Assembly (NCBI RefSeq): GCF_002270355.1
Contig: NZ_NJFZ01000003.1
Location: forward strand, 284,307-348,306
Length of the DNA: 64,000 nt
Direction: 5' to 3'
Source: Flectobacillus sp. BAB-3569
GTDB taxonomy: Bacteria > Bacteroidota > Bacteroidia > Cytophagales > Spirosomataceae
A model generated the notes under the pieces. It worked only from the letters and a program-made list of their open reading frames with translations, had not been told where the DNA came from and ran no database searches. Both the position numbers and the translations under genes were made by a program. Position 1 is the first letter of the stretch. Every line of letters begins with the position of its first letter. Shown here one piece after another: positions 17,343 to 25,049 of the stretch.

Positions 17343-17957
17343 TTACTTGTCAATGGGCTTCTTTTTCTTTCCGCCAAAGATTTTTTTAGCGACATATACA
17401 CCACCAACGATAATCACAGCACCAATACCTGCTGCCCAATACCAAGCCATACCAAGGATTTTTATTGTGGTTGAATCAGTTGAAGCGTTAGCAGTGCCAG
17501 GATTATTGCTAGAGCCTGAACCAGAGCCAGAGCCATTACCCGAACCAGAATCGCTTGAACCTGAAGTATCAGTAATTTTCGTTACTGAAGTGATGTTCGT
17601 CTCGCCTAATGCGGTTGCGCTTTCACCTGTGAAAAGTACAGAAGATGCACCAAAGATATTGGCAACTACTGTGTTGTCAAGCGCACCAACTTCTGATGCG
17701 TCCGCAAACTTACCTGCAATCTCTGCTGATGCTCCTAATTGTACGAGATACTCCTTAGTCTTGAAAAACCACTTTTTAGAGGGGTTCAAGCTTGGTCGTG
17801 GGTCGAATACGATGGCAACAGGATCCGTAATGTTTGCTACCTTTAAGGCAGCGACTTGATAATTTATCGCAGCATCATTTGCATCGGTTGCTGTGAAGAT
17901 TAGCTCACCTTCTTTAATGTCTGTCGAAGGGTGCTTTTTGTTGAATGTTAAAGCCAT
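17343..17957 (-). CDS. Candidate major particle protein with C-terminal anchor (paralogue of 51691-52227)
   Basis: 204 residues: a beta-rich domain (1-120), a Gly/Ser repeat linker (about 132-155), a membrane helix (about 170-190) and a very basic end (GGKKKKPIDK). No signal peptide. Its own upstream gap (156 nt) has a possible -7 box, and the gene in B has the same neighbours (SH3b gene follows). An abundant membrane-bound particle protein is possible, but no capsid family can be recognised. Confidence 0.55.
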   Translation of the reverse strand: MALTFNKKHPSTDIKEGELIFTATDANDAAINYQVAALKVANITDPVAIVFDPRPSLNPSKKWFFKTKEYLVQLGASAEIAGKFADASEVGALDNTVVANIFGASSVLFTGESATALGETNITSVTKITDTSGSSDSGSGNGSGSGSGSSNNPGTANASTDSTTIKILGMAWYWAAGIGAVIIVGGVYVAKKIFGGKKKKPIDK

Positions 17958-18011
17958 TTTGCTATGTATTAATTTAAAATGAGAGTGAATTCGTGGTTGC
18001 TTTAGGTTACA

Positions 18012-18019
18012 AAGGTTGT
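18012..18019 (-). promoter_or_regulatory. Possible -7 box upstream of 17957 gene
   Basis: On the minus strand the bases read AACCTTTG, one mismatch from the Bacteroidota -7 consensus TAnnTTTG, about 55 nt before the start at 17957. No clear -33 element seen. Confidence 0.35.
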
Positions 18020-18049
18020 AGGAGTCGCATAAATCCTGACGCTAGTTTT

Positions 18050-18089
18050 CGCTCAAATACGCTGGAATACGCTCGAATACGGTGTAATT
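18050..18089. repeat. 10-bp tandem repeat
   Basis: Three copies of CGCTSRAATA and a degenerate fourth in the 156-nt gap between genes at 18114 and 17957. One-helical-turn period suggests a protein-binding site; short arrays can also arise by slippage. Confidence 0.55.
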
Positions 18090-18113
18090 GGCTGTAGTGC
18101 GTTGATATTAGCT

Positions 18114-18392
18114 CTAGTACCTTCGGTTTTTGATAGTACTAATCCATTCAAGCCATTCATAGAACTTACCTTCGTCCTTCATAGAGTTGATTTCGAAGTC
18201 TGAGGGGTTGAGTTCTCTACAGAGATGTACAACCCATGCAGGGAGACACTTTCCTTTATAATCGTTCAAGTCTAGTTGATATTCATGCAATAGATAGTCT
18301 GCATAAACCGCCATTAAATCCATGTAGGACCTTAAATGCAGATTATGTTCCTTAGCTAATGTTGAAAGATAAACTAGGTCTTTGCGTGACAC
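18114..18392 (-). CDS. Hypothetical soluble protein
   Basis: 92 residues, starts with GTG (MSRKDLVYL), helical with several Trp. No known motif. Located between the ATPase cluster and the particle-protein gene at 17957. Confidence 0.6.
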   Translation of the reverse strand: MSRKDLVYLSTLAKEHNLHLRSYMDLMAVYADYLLHEYQLDLNDYKGKCLPAWVVHLCRELNPSDFEINSMKDEGKFYEWLEWISTIKNRRY

Positions 18393-18394
18393 GA

Positions 18395-18568
18395 TTATTT
18401 GTATAGGTTCCTAATAAATTGATGAATGTTGAAATCGGATTGTTCTACAATATCAACATCCTGCCAGTCGTCGTTGTATTCAGGGGGAATCCAGAAATAG
18501 CCCAAATAATTGATTCTAAATCGTCTATTACAGGGTGTTCTGAATTCCCTAAGAATGGCTCTTTGCAT
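18395..18568 (-). CDS. Small hypothetical protein
   Basis: 57 residues (ATG 18568 to TAA 18395), with a readable aromatic core (RINYLGYFWIPPEYNDDW). The frame remains open upstream to about 18640 without an ATG, so it could start earlier with a rare codon. It fills the gap between two genes of the same strand, which supports it being real. Confidence 0.45.
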   Translation of the reverse strand: MQRAILREFRTPCNRRFRINYLGYFWIPPEYNDDWQDVDIVEQSDFNIHQFIRNLYK

Positions 18569-18624
18569 TCCAATTTGGTCATATTCCTTGTTTTTGATTT
18601 TGCGGGCAACCTCCGAAACCTCGA

Positions 18625-18858
18625 CTAGCTTAGTTGTGGTGGATGTAGGGGAACAATCTCCAAGGGCTTTGTTCGAGGTCTGATTGTTCTTTTTTTTTGA
18701 GCTTCTTGAATGATTTGATTTTCTCTATCCTCAAGGTCTTTTTTCGTGACATTCTTGCTGATAAGCTTCAAAAAGACATAGACACCCAACAACGAACCTA
18801 AACCAATAGCAATCACTAGGATACAAAAGGTAAAAAAGTAGAATCCAAATTTTTTCAT
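18625..18858 (-). CDS. Small membrane protein
   Basis: 77 residues: N-terminal membrane helix (about 5-33) then a charged coiled-coil-like tail. Overlaps the ATPase stop by 4 nt (ATGA type). Position next to the ATPase matches 61243-61764 of B (N-terminal helix plus soluble domain), although that protein is longer. Confidence 0.6.
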   Translation of the reverse strand: MKKFGFYFFTFCILVIAIGLGSLLGVYVFLKLISKNVTKKDLEDRENQIIQEAQKKRTIRPRTKPLEIVPLHPPQLS

Positions 18859-19682
18859 AAGTCAATTATTTGGTCTTGTAACAGAAGATATTCGTTCCCA
18901 CTTTCGTCGGTGGCGATAAAGTAGCCATTGTCCTCTTTGAAACTTAGATTTTCGTTCGGTAGAAGTATCCTGTAAGCCAAATTCATTTTGTTGGGAAATA
19001 TCCTTTCTTTGTTTTCCAAAGTGACCTCTTTTTGTGCTTGGATATACAAATCACGTGGATATATATCATCTGAGAATTTCTGTTCATTGGACTGCTTGAC
19101 AATGGCTCTTTGGAAATACTGCCAAAATGAGGGCGGTACATATTTGTATTGATGATAGATAAGAAATACATCGTTACAATTAATTCTATTGTACGCCAAG
19201 AGGTCAATATACTGTGGAAAATTTCTTACGTTCCCAGTTATACGAGAGCCCACATCATCGAGTATGGTGATGGCATTCTTCAACGTAAGTGCCTCCTGAC
19301 AAAAGTCCTGAACCCTTCTGCCTCTATCTCTTACGACTGCCCAACAGTAATAATCCTCCTTACTTGCCCCAAAGCTTTGAATTTCATCGACTGTAATGAC
19401 TTTGTAGTTCGGTAGCACAAAATTGGGGTTGATGAAACCTATGGCTTTCCTAATACCTGCTGGCTCAAAAGACTCATGAAACATAGGATCATATATCAGC
19501 ACCTTTTTGATAAGTTTCATCTGCATTGCCATTGCTTGGATGATATAGGCAAGCTGAAGCACTGTTGTGGTCTTAGCGGTTTTTTGAGCACCGACAACAA
19601 GCCAGTTGAAGGCTTGTTGTTCAGCATTAGGAGGACTATTGGACAGGGCTTCTTGTATTCGTTTGTACAAGTGATAGTCCAT
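18855..19682 (-). CDS. Packaging/assembly-type P-loop ATPase (A32/FtsK-HerA or Zot-like), degenerate Walker A
   Basis: 275 residues from ATG 19682 (the longer frame to 19760 overlaps the previous gene). Walker A at residues 31-38 reads GAQKTAKT: the usual Gly before Lys is Ala. Walker B near 137-143 (TILDDVG). Middle section has VDEIQSFG. Single-domain ATPases of this size power genome packaging in non-tailed membrane viruses or extrusion in filamentous phages. Counterpart in B: 61770-62477, with canonical GTRNTGKT. No terminase nuclease domain. Confidence 0.65.
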   Translation of the reverse strand: MDYHLYKRIQEALSNSPPNAEQQAFNWLVVGAQKTAKTTTVLQLAYIIQAMAMQMKLIKKVLIYDPMFHESFEPAGIRKAIGFINPNFVLPNYKVITVDEIQSFGASKEDYYCWAVVRDRGRRVQDFCQEALTLKNAITILDDVGSRITGNVRNFPQYIDLLAYNRINCNDVFLIYHQYKYVPPSFWQYFQRAIVKQSNEQKFSDDIYPRDLYIQAQKEVTLENKERIFPNKMNLAYRILLPNENLSFKEDNGYFIATDESGNEYLLLQDQIIDL

Positions 19683-19689
19683 AATTGTC

Positions 19690-19998
19690 TTAGCTACCAA
19701 GTAGCTGGTTTTTGAGTTCTTGTCGGAATACTTTTGGTACTGACTCCAAAATAGTATCAATATTGGTTTCGAAGTATTCTTTGGTTTCGCTTGACCATTT
19801 TTCGAAACATTGATTGATGGCGTCTTTTACTTGCTCATGTGAATGTTTTTCAGCATCATAAGCTAAATCCTTGATTCTGTTGGCTGATACTGTGACACAA
19901 ACACCATTGGAGTGCTCATGAGAAACTTCCATATTGATACAATGCTCCTGAATGGCTTTTGTCTTTTCTTGAAGTGCTATTGGGTTTAATCCAAACAT
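19690..19998 (-). CDS. YbaB/EbfC-like protein
   Basis: 102 residues, beginning MFGLNPIALQEKTKAIQE and followed by VCVTVSANRIKDLAYD and DAINQCFEK, which follows the helix-strand-strand-helix order of YbaB/EbfC nucleoid-associated proteins. It lies 7 nt upstream of the ATPase. A DNA-binding partner for packaging would fit. Similarity judged by eye only; the typical Gly-rich loop is missing. Confidence 0.4.
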   Translation of the reverse strand: MFGLNPIALQEKTKAIQEHCINMEVSHEHSNGVCVTVSANRIKDLAYDAEKHSHEQVKDAINQCFEKWSSETKEYFETNIDTILESVPKVFRQELKNQLLGS

Positions 19999-20054
19999 AG
20001 TTTTAGATAATATGTGTTAAAATGAGTTCAATGAATTGTCCAAGCTTCTCCATG

Positions 20055-20798
20055 TTAGGTTTTCTTGTTAGTGAATTTTTCTAAGAGTTGCTTACCATAT
20101 TCCAGAGCGGGCTTTTTGTATTTGAGCGCCTTATCCACCAACATATCAGCACCAAGCTCGTAAATCGGCGTGGTCATAATAGTTGTGTACATACTGATAA
20201 TATCCATTTCCGAGATCATCTGGTGTTTACCAGCCATGTACTCAAGTCGGTACTTTTGGAAGAGAGTATCTTCAAGCAACTCCAGTAAATCTTCTTCAAT
20301 GTTCGTAGTGAGCTTGGTGAACTCTTTAAGTTTAATCTTGTTTTGCAAAGCGACTCTAATCTCGTCAGGCAAATCAGTGATTTCATCGATTTCATCAATG
20401 TCGTTTTCCTTTTCGTAGTCCTCAAGCTTTTTCTCTTCATCCAAATCCTTAACCACCATGGTGAACAGTACACGCATGGTCACACCCTTTTGGCGTAGCA
20501 CGGAACAGATTCTTCGAGCGTTAATCTTTGCTTCTTGTCGAAGGTTCTTTTCCACCTGCTCGATGGGTGCTGCGAATGTAGCCTGTACTGGAGCAATGGT
20601 TGCCTGAGGATAATTGACAGAAGGTTGTTGTTGATACGGATAACTTTCCTGAGAAATTTCGCTCGTTTGTTGTGGAGTACCCGCCAAACCAAATAGTCCA
20701 GGACCTTGTGCAATGGCATTGATATTTTGGGCAAACTGCTGTGTGGATTCAATTGCGCTTTTGCCCTTATTGAAAGTATTTTTTAGATTCTCAAACAT
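20055..20798 (-). CDS. Helical protein with Gln/Pro-rich N-terminus (paralogue of 62480-63124)
   Basis: 247 residues: Gln/Pro/Thr-rich N-terminal 80, then a helical domain with a conserved Met/Tyr segment near the end (DIISMYTTIM...). Element B's protein (214 aa) has the same composition bias, an acidic middle and MIYDLVVLMGS at the same point, and occupies the same slot just upstream of the ATPase. Unknown function, probably a particle or packaging component. Confidence 0.6.
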   Translation of the reverse strand: MFENLKNTFNKGKSAIESTQQFAQNINAIAQGPGLFGLAGTPQQTSEISQESYPYQQQPSVNYPQATIAPVQATFAAPIEQVEKNLRQEAKINARRICSVLRQKGVTMRVLFTMVVKDLDEEKKLEDYEKENDIDEIDEITDLPDEIRVALQNKIKLKEFTKLTTNIEEDLLELLEDTLFQKYRLEYMAGKHQMISEMDIISMYTTIMTTPIYELGADMLVDKALKYKKPALEYGKQLLEKFTNKKT

Positions 20799-20804
20799 GA
20801 TGTT

Positions 20805-21281
20805 TTATTTTTTGTCTAGTCTTTCGAATGCGTCTATAATAGCTTTTCCGATTCGCGTACTCTTAAAAAACTTCTTTCCCCAAAGCATGGTAGCTGTCCA
20901 GATGTTCTCTTTAACACGTGATTGAAAAGCTGAGGATGCTTGCAAGTATTTTTCCTCCAGTTGCTTGGTTTTCTTCTTTCTCCAACTCCATCGAAATTTT
21001 GTTTGAGCATAATGCTTTTCCACTGAGTGCATAATCAATGGTTCTAATTGAAGCCCTTGAGTAGTCAAAACCCCTTGCTTGATAAGCATCTCGAAAAGCG
21101 CCTTCAAATGGACTTGATTGAACTCCTCTGTCTTAGAAATCTGATTACGATATTGGAGGTTATTAAGTGCCTCCTGAAAGAAGGCATCCCAAAAAGCTGT
21201 GTCTCCTTCATCGTAGATTTTGCATACCTCCAAGGGTGCATGAGTGGCATCATCTATGTCAATTACCGCTAGTACTTTCAT
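20805..21281 (-). CDS. Conserved element protein (paralogue of 63129-63551)
   Basis: 158 residues. Begins with a short beta segment (MKVLAVIDIDD), then a helical body; basic C-terminus (KFFKSTRIGKAIIDAFERL). Element B's 140-residue protein has the same layout (MKQILATLTLDT..., EAFSEEALSLL, basic end) and position. Overlaps the previous gene by 23 nt. Function unknown. Confidence 0.6.
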   Translation of the reverse strand: MKVLAVIDIDDATHAPLEVCKIYDEGDTAFWDAFFQEALNNLQYRNQISKTEEFNQVHLKALFEMLIKQGVLTTQGLQLEPLIMHSVEKHYAQTKFRWSWRKKKTKQLEEKYLQASSAFQSRVKENIWTATMLWGKKFFKSTRIGKAIIDAFERLDKK

Positions 21282-21741
21282 GTTTTTCTAAGAGTTCGGC
21301 AAAGTATTCAGGAGTATAATCTCTCTCCCTAAAATGAGGTTCATTAGCAAGTTCTGCCGCTATTCCAAAGACATATTCCAAGCCCTTAAGTAGTTCATCA
21401 AACTTTATGGACAATGCCTGATAGCTTGCCGTGTTCTCCTGTTGAGAAGCTTGTACAAGCGATAGTTTTTCGTACTGACTGCGATAATAAATTGCTTCCT
21501 GTTGTGCTTGCTGAAGCTGTGTTTCGAGTTCTTCAAGACGAAGCTTAATAGCGAACGAGCTTTGCGTCTGAATTTCTGGTTTTTTATCTGGTTGTTCCCC
21601 ATCATATTGATTGTCGTTAACGGCGTTAACGCCATGTTTTACTTCGTTAACGCTAGCGTTAACACGTGTAAACGGCTGGTTAACAGCGTTTACACTATTT
21701 TCAGCGCTTTGAGTGAGAGGGTGTGGGGGCGTTAACGCCAT
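21259..21741 (-). CDS. Coiled-coil protein whose gene carries a GTTAAC array
   Basis: 160 residues: an N-terminal region with repeated Val-Asn dipeptides (residues 16-42), then a long coiled coil (about 65-125) and an acidic end. The repeats come from six GTTAAC hexamers in 130 bp. Positional equivalent of the partial gene 63548-64000 in B, which is built on another hexamer. The relation to the downstream ATPase recalls small terminase genes with embedded pac sites, but no sequence similarity to TerS is claimed. Confidence 0.6.
   Translation of the reverse strand: MALTPPHPLTQSAENSVNAVNQPFTRVNASVNEVKHGVNAVNDNQYDGEQPDKKPEIQTQSSFAIKLRLEELETQLQQAQQEAIYYRSQYEKLSLVQASQQENTASYQALSIKFDELLKGLEYVFGIAAELANEPHFRERDYTPEYFAELLEKHESTSGN
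21615..21740. repeat. GTTAAC hexamer array inside coding sequence
   Basis: Six exact GTTAAC palindromes, mostly within CGTTAACG, plus one GTAAAC and one GTTTAC variant in about 125 bp at the 5' end of the 21259-21741 gene. Most encode Val-Asn, but the copy at the start codon (ATGGCGTTAACG) is read in another frame as Ala-Leu-Thr, so the conserved unit is the DNA word. Candidate iteron-type origin, partition or packaging site. Confidence 0.7.
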
Positions 21742-21746
21742 TTTGG

Positions 21747-22052
21747 CTAAACCTGTAAAAAAACCTCCTTTAAAAAGTCCTGAAAATCCAGTTTTTGGCT
21801 TTCATTTTGTCCTTTTTCTCGGTTTTGAACTACCTCATATAGCTCAGAAAGTTCAGGTTCTGACAGACAGATATGAACTTTATGGGAATCATAATCAAGC
21901 CTGTTGATGTAGAGGAAAGTTCGGTTTAAAATCAGGTAGTTTAGCAAGGATGATAGCCCTTCAAATCCGAAAACACTAGCTTCAACTTCAAGATTTCGTT
22001 TAGTCTGTTCAGGTACTCTTGCCCCAATACCGACACGTGCGATATCCTCCAT
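21747..22052 (-). CDS. Putative ribbon-helix-helix regulator
   Basis: 101 residues. The N-terminal part (IGARVPEQTKRNLEVEASVFGFEGLSSLLNYLI, described here by its key parts GARVP, TKR, SLLNYLI) has the strand-helix-helix rhythm of RHH DNA-binding proteins. The rest is helical and acidic. First or second gene of the late operon, which fits a regulator or a packaging-related DNA-binding protein. Confidence 0.45.
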   Translation of the reverse strand: MEDIARVGIGARVPEQTKRNLEVEASVFGFEGLSSLLNYLILNRTFLYINRLDYDSHKVHICLSEPELSELYEVVQNREKGQNESQKLDFQDFLKEVFLQV

Positions 22053-22054
22053 GA

Positions 22055-22264
22055 TTAGTAAGGTTTTGAAATTTCCGCAATGAGTGTTACAGGATTTGAA
22101 ATGACATTATTGTCTTCATCTTCAGTGTCAAAAATATTGACAGCAAGACCTAAATCATTAAGTTCCTTAGAGAGTGTATTGATAGCAGAGAGGTGTTGTC
22201 TTAATTGTTCAGACTTCTGATTTCTGATTGCTTCATCTTGTACATTTACTACAATATCAGTCAT
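22055..22264 (-). CDS. Small hypothetical protein, first gene of late operon
   Basis: 69 residues, acidic, helical start then a short beta end. Two nt upstream of the putative RHH gene. It follows a 470-nt gene-free gap and so is the first gene of the long late gene run 22264 to 1. Confidence 0.55.
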   Translation of the reverse strand: MTDIVVNVQDEAIRNQKSEQLRQHLSAINTLSKELNDLGLAVNIFDTEDEDNNVISNPVTLIAEISKPY

Positions 22265-22675
22265 GTTCGTAGTTGTTTAGAAGAGAGAAAAAGTGTATTT
22301 TTGATAGTCTTTTCCAGAGATACTACAAAAACCTCACTCATCCTCTCTTTAGTTAGCATCTGCCTTTTTTTGTAAAGGTGTGATGGCTACACTTCGTACG
22401 CAAGCCCTGATACGCTTTTGAAACACTAATGAAACGCTTTTGAAACAATTCTAACTTTAGACCAATGAGAGGTATTACAAAAAAGAAATTAGGACTATAC
22501 TTAATTGCGAAAGTAGAGCTACATTTAATCGCCACATTAACAAAGGGGGACTCCGCACAAAGCTTCCATCATTTTTTTATGAACGTAACACTTTTTATGG
22601 GGAGGAAATAGCGCTTTTGGAGAGGGTGTTTCAGGTAAGGCTATGTGTAAATTAGTTACGAAATCCAATGCCAAT
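22265..22675 (-). promoter_or_regulatory. Gene-free gap before the late operon
   Basis: About 410 nt with no credible gene. Holds two direct copies of ACGCTTTTGAAACA (about 22411 and 22433). It presumably contains the late-operon promoter, but no full TAnnTTTG match was found on the minus strand. Confidence 0.35.
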
Positions 22676-22714
22676 TTACAAAAGCCTCTAAACGAATTTA
22701 AGAGGCTTTTGTAA
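22676..22714 (-). terminator. Strong hairpin terminator after the SGNH gene
   Basis: A perfect 14-bp stem (TTACAAAAGCCTCT / AGAGGCTTTTGTAA) with an 11-nt loop, 20 nt after the SGNH hydrolase stop. Separates the early region from the late operon. Confidence 0.75.
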
Positions 22715-22734
22715 GTTAATTATACTAGCTATAA

Positions 22735-23916
22735 CTAATCACTGGTTTCCACTTGCTTAGTGCCAATCAATAAAAGGACTATAAAAATAATTGGTGCAAG
22801 GAGAAATAGTAAGAACATATTCAATAAGCTCTTTTCTTTCACGATAGGCATTTTAATATCTCTATTTAAAGAAAATGGCTCATTAGTACTGTGTACTAAC
22901 AACTCTGCAAAATCCTCTGCTGCCTTAGTCTCTCCCTCCAGATTTAGATGTAGTTTATCCTCTAGTCTATACTCATTTCCATATTTATAGATGTCTGGTC
23001 CTTTCACTACATTTTGGTTTTGCTCAATAGCCATCAATGTACCATCGACAATGCCTTTGTGATTATCGACGTCGGTAGCGGATGTTGCTAGCATAAATGG
23101 TAAATTAGGCAAGTTGCTTTCTAGTCGTGCGGTATCAATAATCGTTTTATAGTGTTGCGCTATTTCGTCAGCAGAATTGGTAAGAGCCATATCGTTATCA
23201 CCATGTATGCAGAGTATTCTCTTAATGCCTGTTTGAGGGATGATGTACTTTAAGACGTTTAGCAACTTGATGATAGGCATCCTTCGAGATGAATCAACAA
23301 ATGAATGTGCAAAGGGCTGTTTGAGCGCTGAAAGCTCCCACTGCTTGAGTGTAGAGCCACCGAAACCAGCATTGATAAATGCTACAGGACAATTGTTTTT
23401 TGAAGCTAATAAATCCCCTAATTTTCCCCATATCCCTCTTTTTTGCCAGAACTCAATATCATCCTTTATATTTAAGTAGTCAGTCGCCGTAGATTCGCTA
23501 AAATCTTTTAGAGATATAAATGCAGTATCAGTGTAATAATATTGATTTGTCATATCCTTAAAACTTGATGCAGGGATAATGACACGTTCATCTTTACAAT
23601 AGTTAGCTCCCCATCCAACAGTGAAGCTATGTCCAATAATTGTATAAATATCTCCTACTGCTATGATAATGGAGGCATTTTCTTTGTTATTACTAATCTT
23701 AATTTCGTAGAGACCTTTTTCAAGCCTAATGTAAGTAAGAAATTCATTTGTTGTGGAAGTGACCTTTTTCTCATAAGCAACCCCACCATTGATAGGCGTA
23801 GCGATGATTTTCAAGGTTTTATTTCCATTTTCTATAATACCATTTAAGGCTATAGTCGCATTATCAGTATTGTCACGCTGAAAGGGTTGTTTGTTTTTTG
23901 GTGATATGATTTTCAT
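22735..23916 (-). CDS. SGNH/GDSL esterase with C-terminal membrane anchor (sialate-O-acetylesterase-like)
   Basis: 393 residues. An N-terminal beta domain (1-85) precedes the catalytic domain: GHSFTVGWG (Ser97), NAGFGGS (near 180), HGDND (near 238) and DKLHLN (Asp/His near 321). These are the Ser, Gly, Asn-type and His blocks of SGNH hydrolases. A membrane helix (about 366-386) ends it. Probably removes O-acetyl groups from host surface polysaccharide. Like many proteins here it has no signal peptide but a tail anchor. It ends at a terminator and could be a modular acquisition. No counterpart seen in B. Confidence 0.75.
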   Translation of the reverse strand: MKIISPKNKQPFQRDNTDNATIALNGIIENGNKTLKIIATPINGGVAYEKKVTSTTNEFLTYIRLEKGLYEIKISNNKENASIIIAVGDIYTIIGHSFTVGWGANYCKDERVIIPASSFKDMTNQYYYTDTAFISLKDFSESTATDYLNIKDDIEFWQKRGIWGKLGDLLASKNNCPVAFINAGFGGSTLKQWELSALKQPFAHSFVDSSRRMPIIKLLNVLKYIIPQTGIKRILCIHGDNDMALTNSADEIAQHYKTIIDTARLESNLPNLPFMLATSATDVDNHKGIVDGTLMAIEQNQNVVKGPDIYKYGNEYRLEDKLHLNLEGETKAAEDFAELLVHSTNEPFSLNRDIKMPIVKEKSLLNMFLLFLLAPIIFIVLLLIGTKQVETSD

Positions 23917-24101
23917 TGGTTATTATTTGAGAGTGGTTGATTTTTGCTATAATACTTAAATTCTAAAACATTGAATGATATAAGAAAAATAGATGAATAA
24001 AACACTGACACATCGGTTTGAACAAAGAAAGTTAAAATGAAGAATATTAAAATTGATAGGAATATCCCTACAAAAGTCATTAAGTAAACTAAAATTGCCA
24101 T
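23913..24101 (-). CDS. Small membrane protein
   Basis: 62 residues from the ATG at 24101 (an ATG at 24119 is also possible), two hydrophobic helices. Overlaps the SGNH start by 4 nt, so the two are probably translated together. The DNA at its start (ATGGTTGATAATAAT) repeats that of the 25853-26074 gene. Confidence 0.5.
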   Translation of the reverse strand: MAILVYLMTFVGIFLSILIFFILTFFVQTDVSVFYSSIFLISFNVLEFKYYSKNQPLSNNNQ

Positions 24102-24117
24102 TTTATTATTATCAACC

Positions 24118-24154
24118 ATTGGTGAACCCTGTAGAGTGGCTGAATTCTACAGGG
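24118..24154. repeat. Inverted repeat CCCTGTAGA/TCTACAGGG, copy 1
   Basis: A 9-bp inverted repeat with a 10-nt loop. The same block, with flanking bases, occurs at 26090-26128, in both cases between a gene start and the 3' end of a paralogous ORF. Could be a terminator or a duplicated untranslated region. Confidence 0.6.
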
Positions 24155-24159
24155 TGTAC

Positions 24160-24386
24160 TTGCTAAAAATCTTCCTTAAGGGGTTGTTGTAGCATTTCGA
24201 CCAGTAGTTCATTCTCTAAATATCCGTTGATAACCAGATTTGGGATACTACTATATTAAAGCATTTAGAGAGGGTTTCCATAGCTTTATGAATTTGAAAT
24301 TCCATAGTCATGTTGGTCAAACCAATGCTGCAAATGTGAATGGAAGAGCGATGCTACAATTAGGCTTGGGTCGATTCTACTTCCAT
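24160..24386 (-). pseudogene. Degenerate copy of the 26134-26607 gene
   Basis: No long ORF, but the bases resemble 26134-26607: a matching 3' end after the inverted repeat and clear blocks such as TTTATGAATTTGAAATTCCAT and GAGCGATGCTACAATTAGGC (compared with the intact copy's TTCATGGATTTGAAATTTCAT and GAGCGAAGCTACAATCAGGC). Internal deletions and frame changes make it a remnant of a tandem duplication. Confidence 0.6.
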
Positions 24387-24710
24387 TTATTTCTGTTTTA
24401 AGCTTTTGGAACACTCTCTACAAGTATAAATCTCTGAACATTTGAAGGACGTTGTTTCTCCGCAGTCCTTTGAACATATTTTACATTCTAACTTAAACAT
24501 CATAGGAATATCTGAATAGAAGTCTGAAAGACTTCTATAAGAATAAAATGGGCCATCGTATATTTTGAGTGGCTTAGAAACATCTAGTTTCAGATGCCAG
24601 ATGAAATAAATAGTTTTGTATGTGCACTTATAAACTCTTTCTAATAAGAGCCAAATTGTATCTCGAGTAAAAAGGAGAATTTTACGAATTAAAATGAATA
24701 GATATTTCAT
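24387..24710 (-). CDS. Membrane protein with Cys-rich zinc-finger-like end
   Basis: 107 residues: hydrophobic N-terminal helices (1-40), then CKICSKDCGE...CSEIYTCREC near the C-terminus (seven Cys, likely zinc binding). Start at ATG 24710 avoids overlap with the previous gene. No family recognised. Confidence 0.5.
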   Translation of the reverse strand: MKYLFILIRKILLFTRDTIWLLLERVYKCTYKTIYFIWHLKLDVSKPLKIYDGPFYSYRSLSDFYSDIPMMFKLECKICSKDCGETTSFKCSEIYTCRECSKSLKQK

Positions 24711-24721
24711 TAGACTTATAT

Positions 24722-24922
24722 TTATTTGCAATACGTTAGAATCCAGTTATTAAGCATTTTAATATGTGAGAGCTTTTCCAAATCTGCTTTGATATAAGGT
24801 TGTTCCTCTGGGACATCATCAGAACCAGCTATTGTATCCTCAAGCCCATATTCAATCTGATAGGTACATTTTTCATAGATTTCTAAAAACATTTGCTTCT
24901 CCAGCTTATTAAGTTTCGCCAT
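24722..24922 (-). CDS. Small hypothetical protein
   Basis: 66 residues from ATG 24922 (MAKLNKLEKQMF). The frame is open to 25099, but the extra part runs through the array A4, which is non-coding. Acidic, no motif. Confidence 0.5.
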   Translation of the reverse strand: MAKLNKLEKQMFLEIYEKCTYQIEYGLEDTIAGSDDVPEEQPYIKADLEKLSHIKMLNNWILTYCK

Positions 24923-24940
24923 CTTCAGATAAATTAAATT

Positions 24941-25001
24941 GCTACCAATTTTCAGAGCTCTACGTTGTGGCCGCAGAGCTGATCCGTTTGAAATTGGTAG
25001 C
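24941..25001. repeat. Phased GCTACC/GGTAGC pair, site A4
   Basis: GCTACC at 24941 and GGTAGC at 24996, 55 bp apart, in the gap before the 24922 start. The flanks extend to a 13-bp inverted repeat (TTGCTACCAATTT / AAATTGGTAGCAA) with a smaller AGCTCT/AGAGCT repeat inside. Confidence 0.7.
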
Positions 25002-25049
25002 AAGAATGAAGTAAAATCGACTAAAGTATGTACTTGGTTGGTACTATTG

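Noticed and set aside
18855-19682. Large terminase subunit
   Set aside because: Too short, no C-terminal RNase H-like nuclease motifs, and no portal gene nearby.
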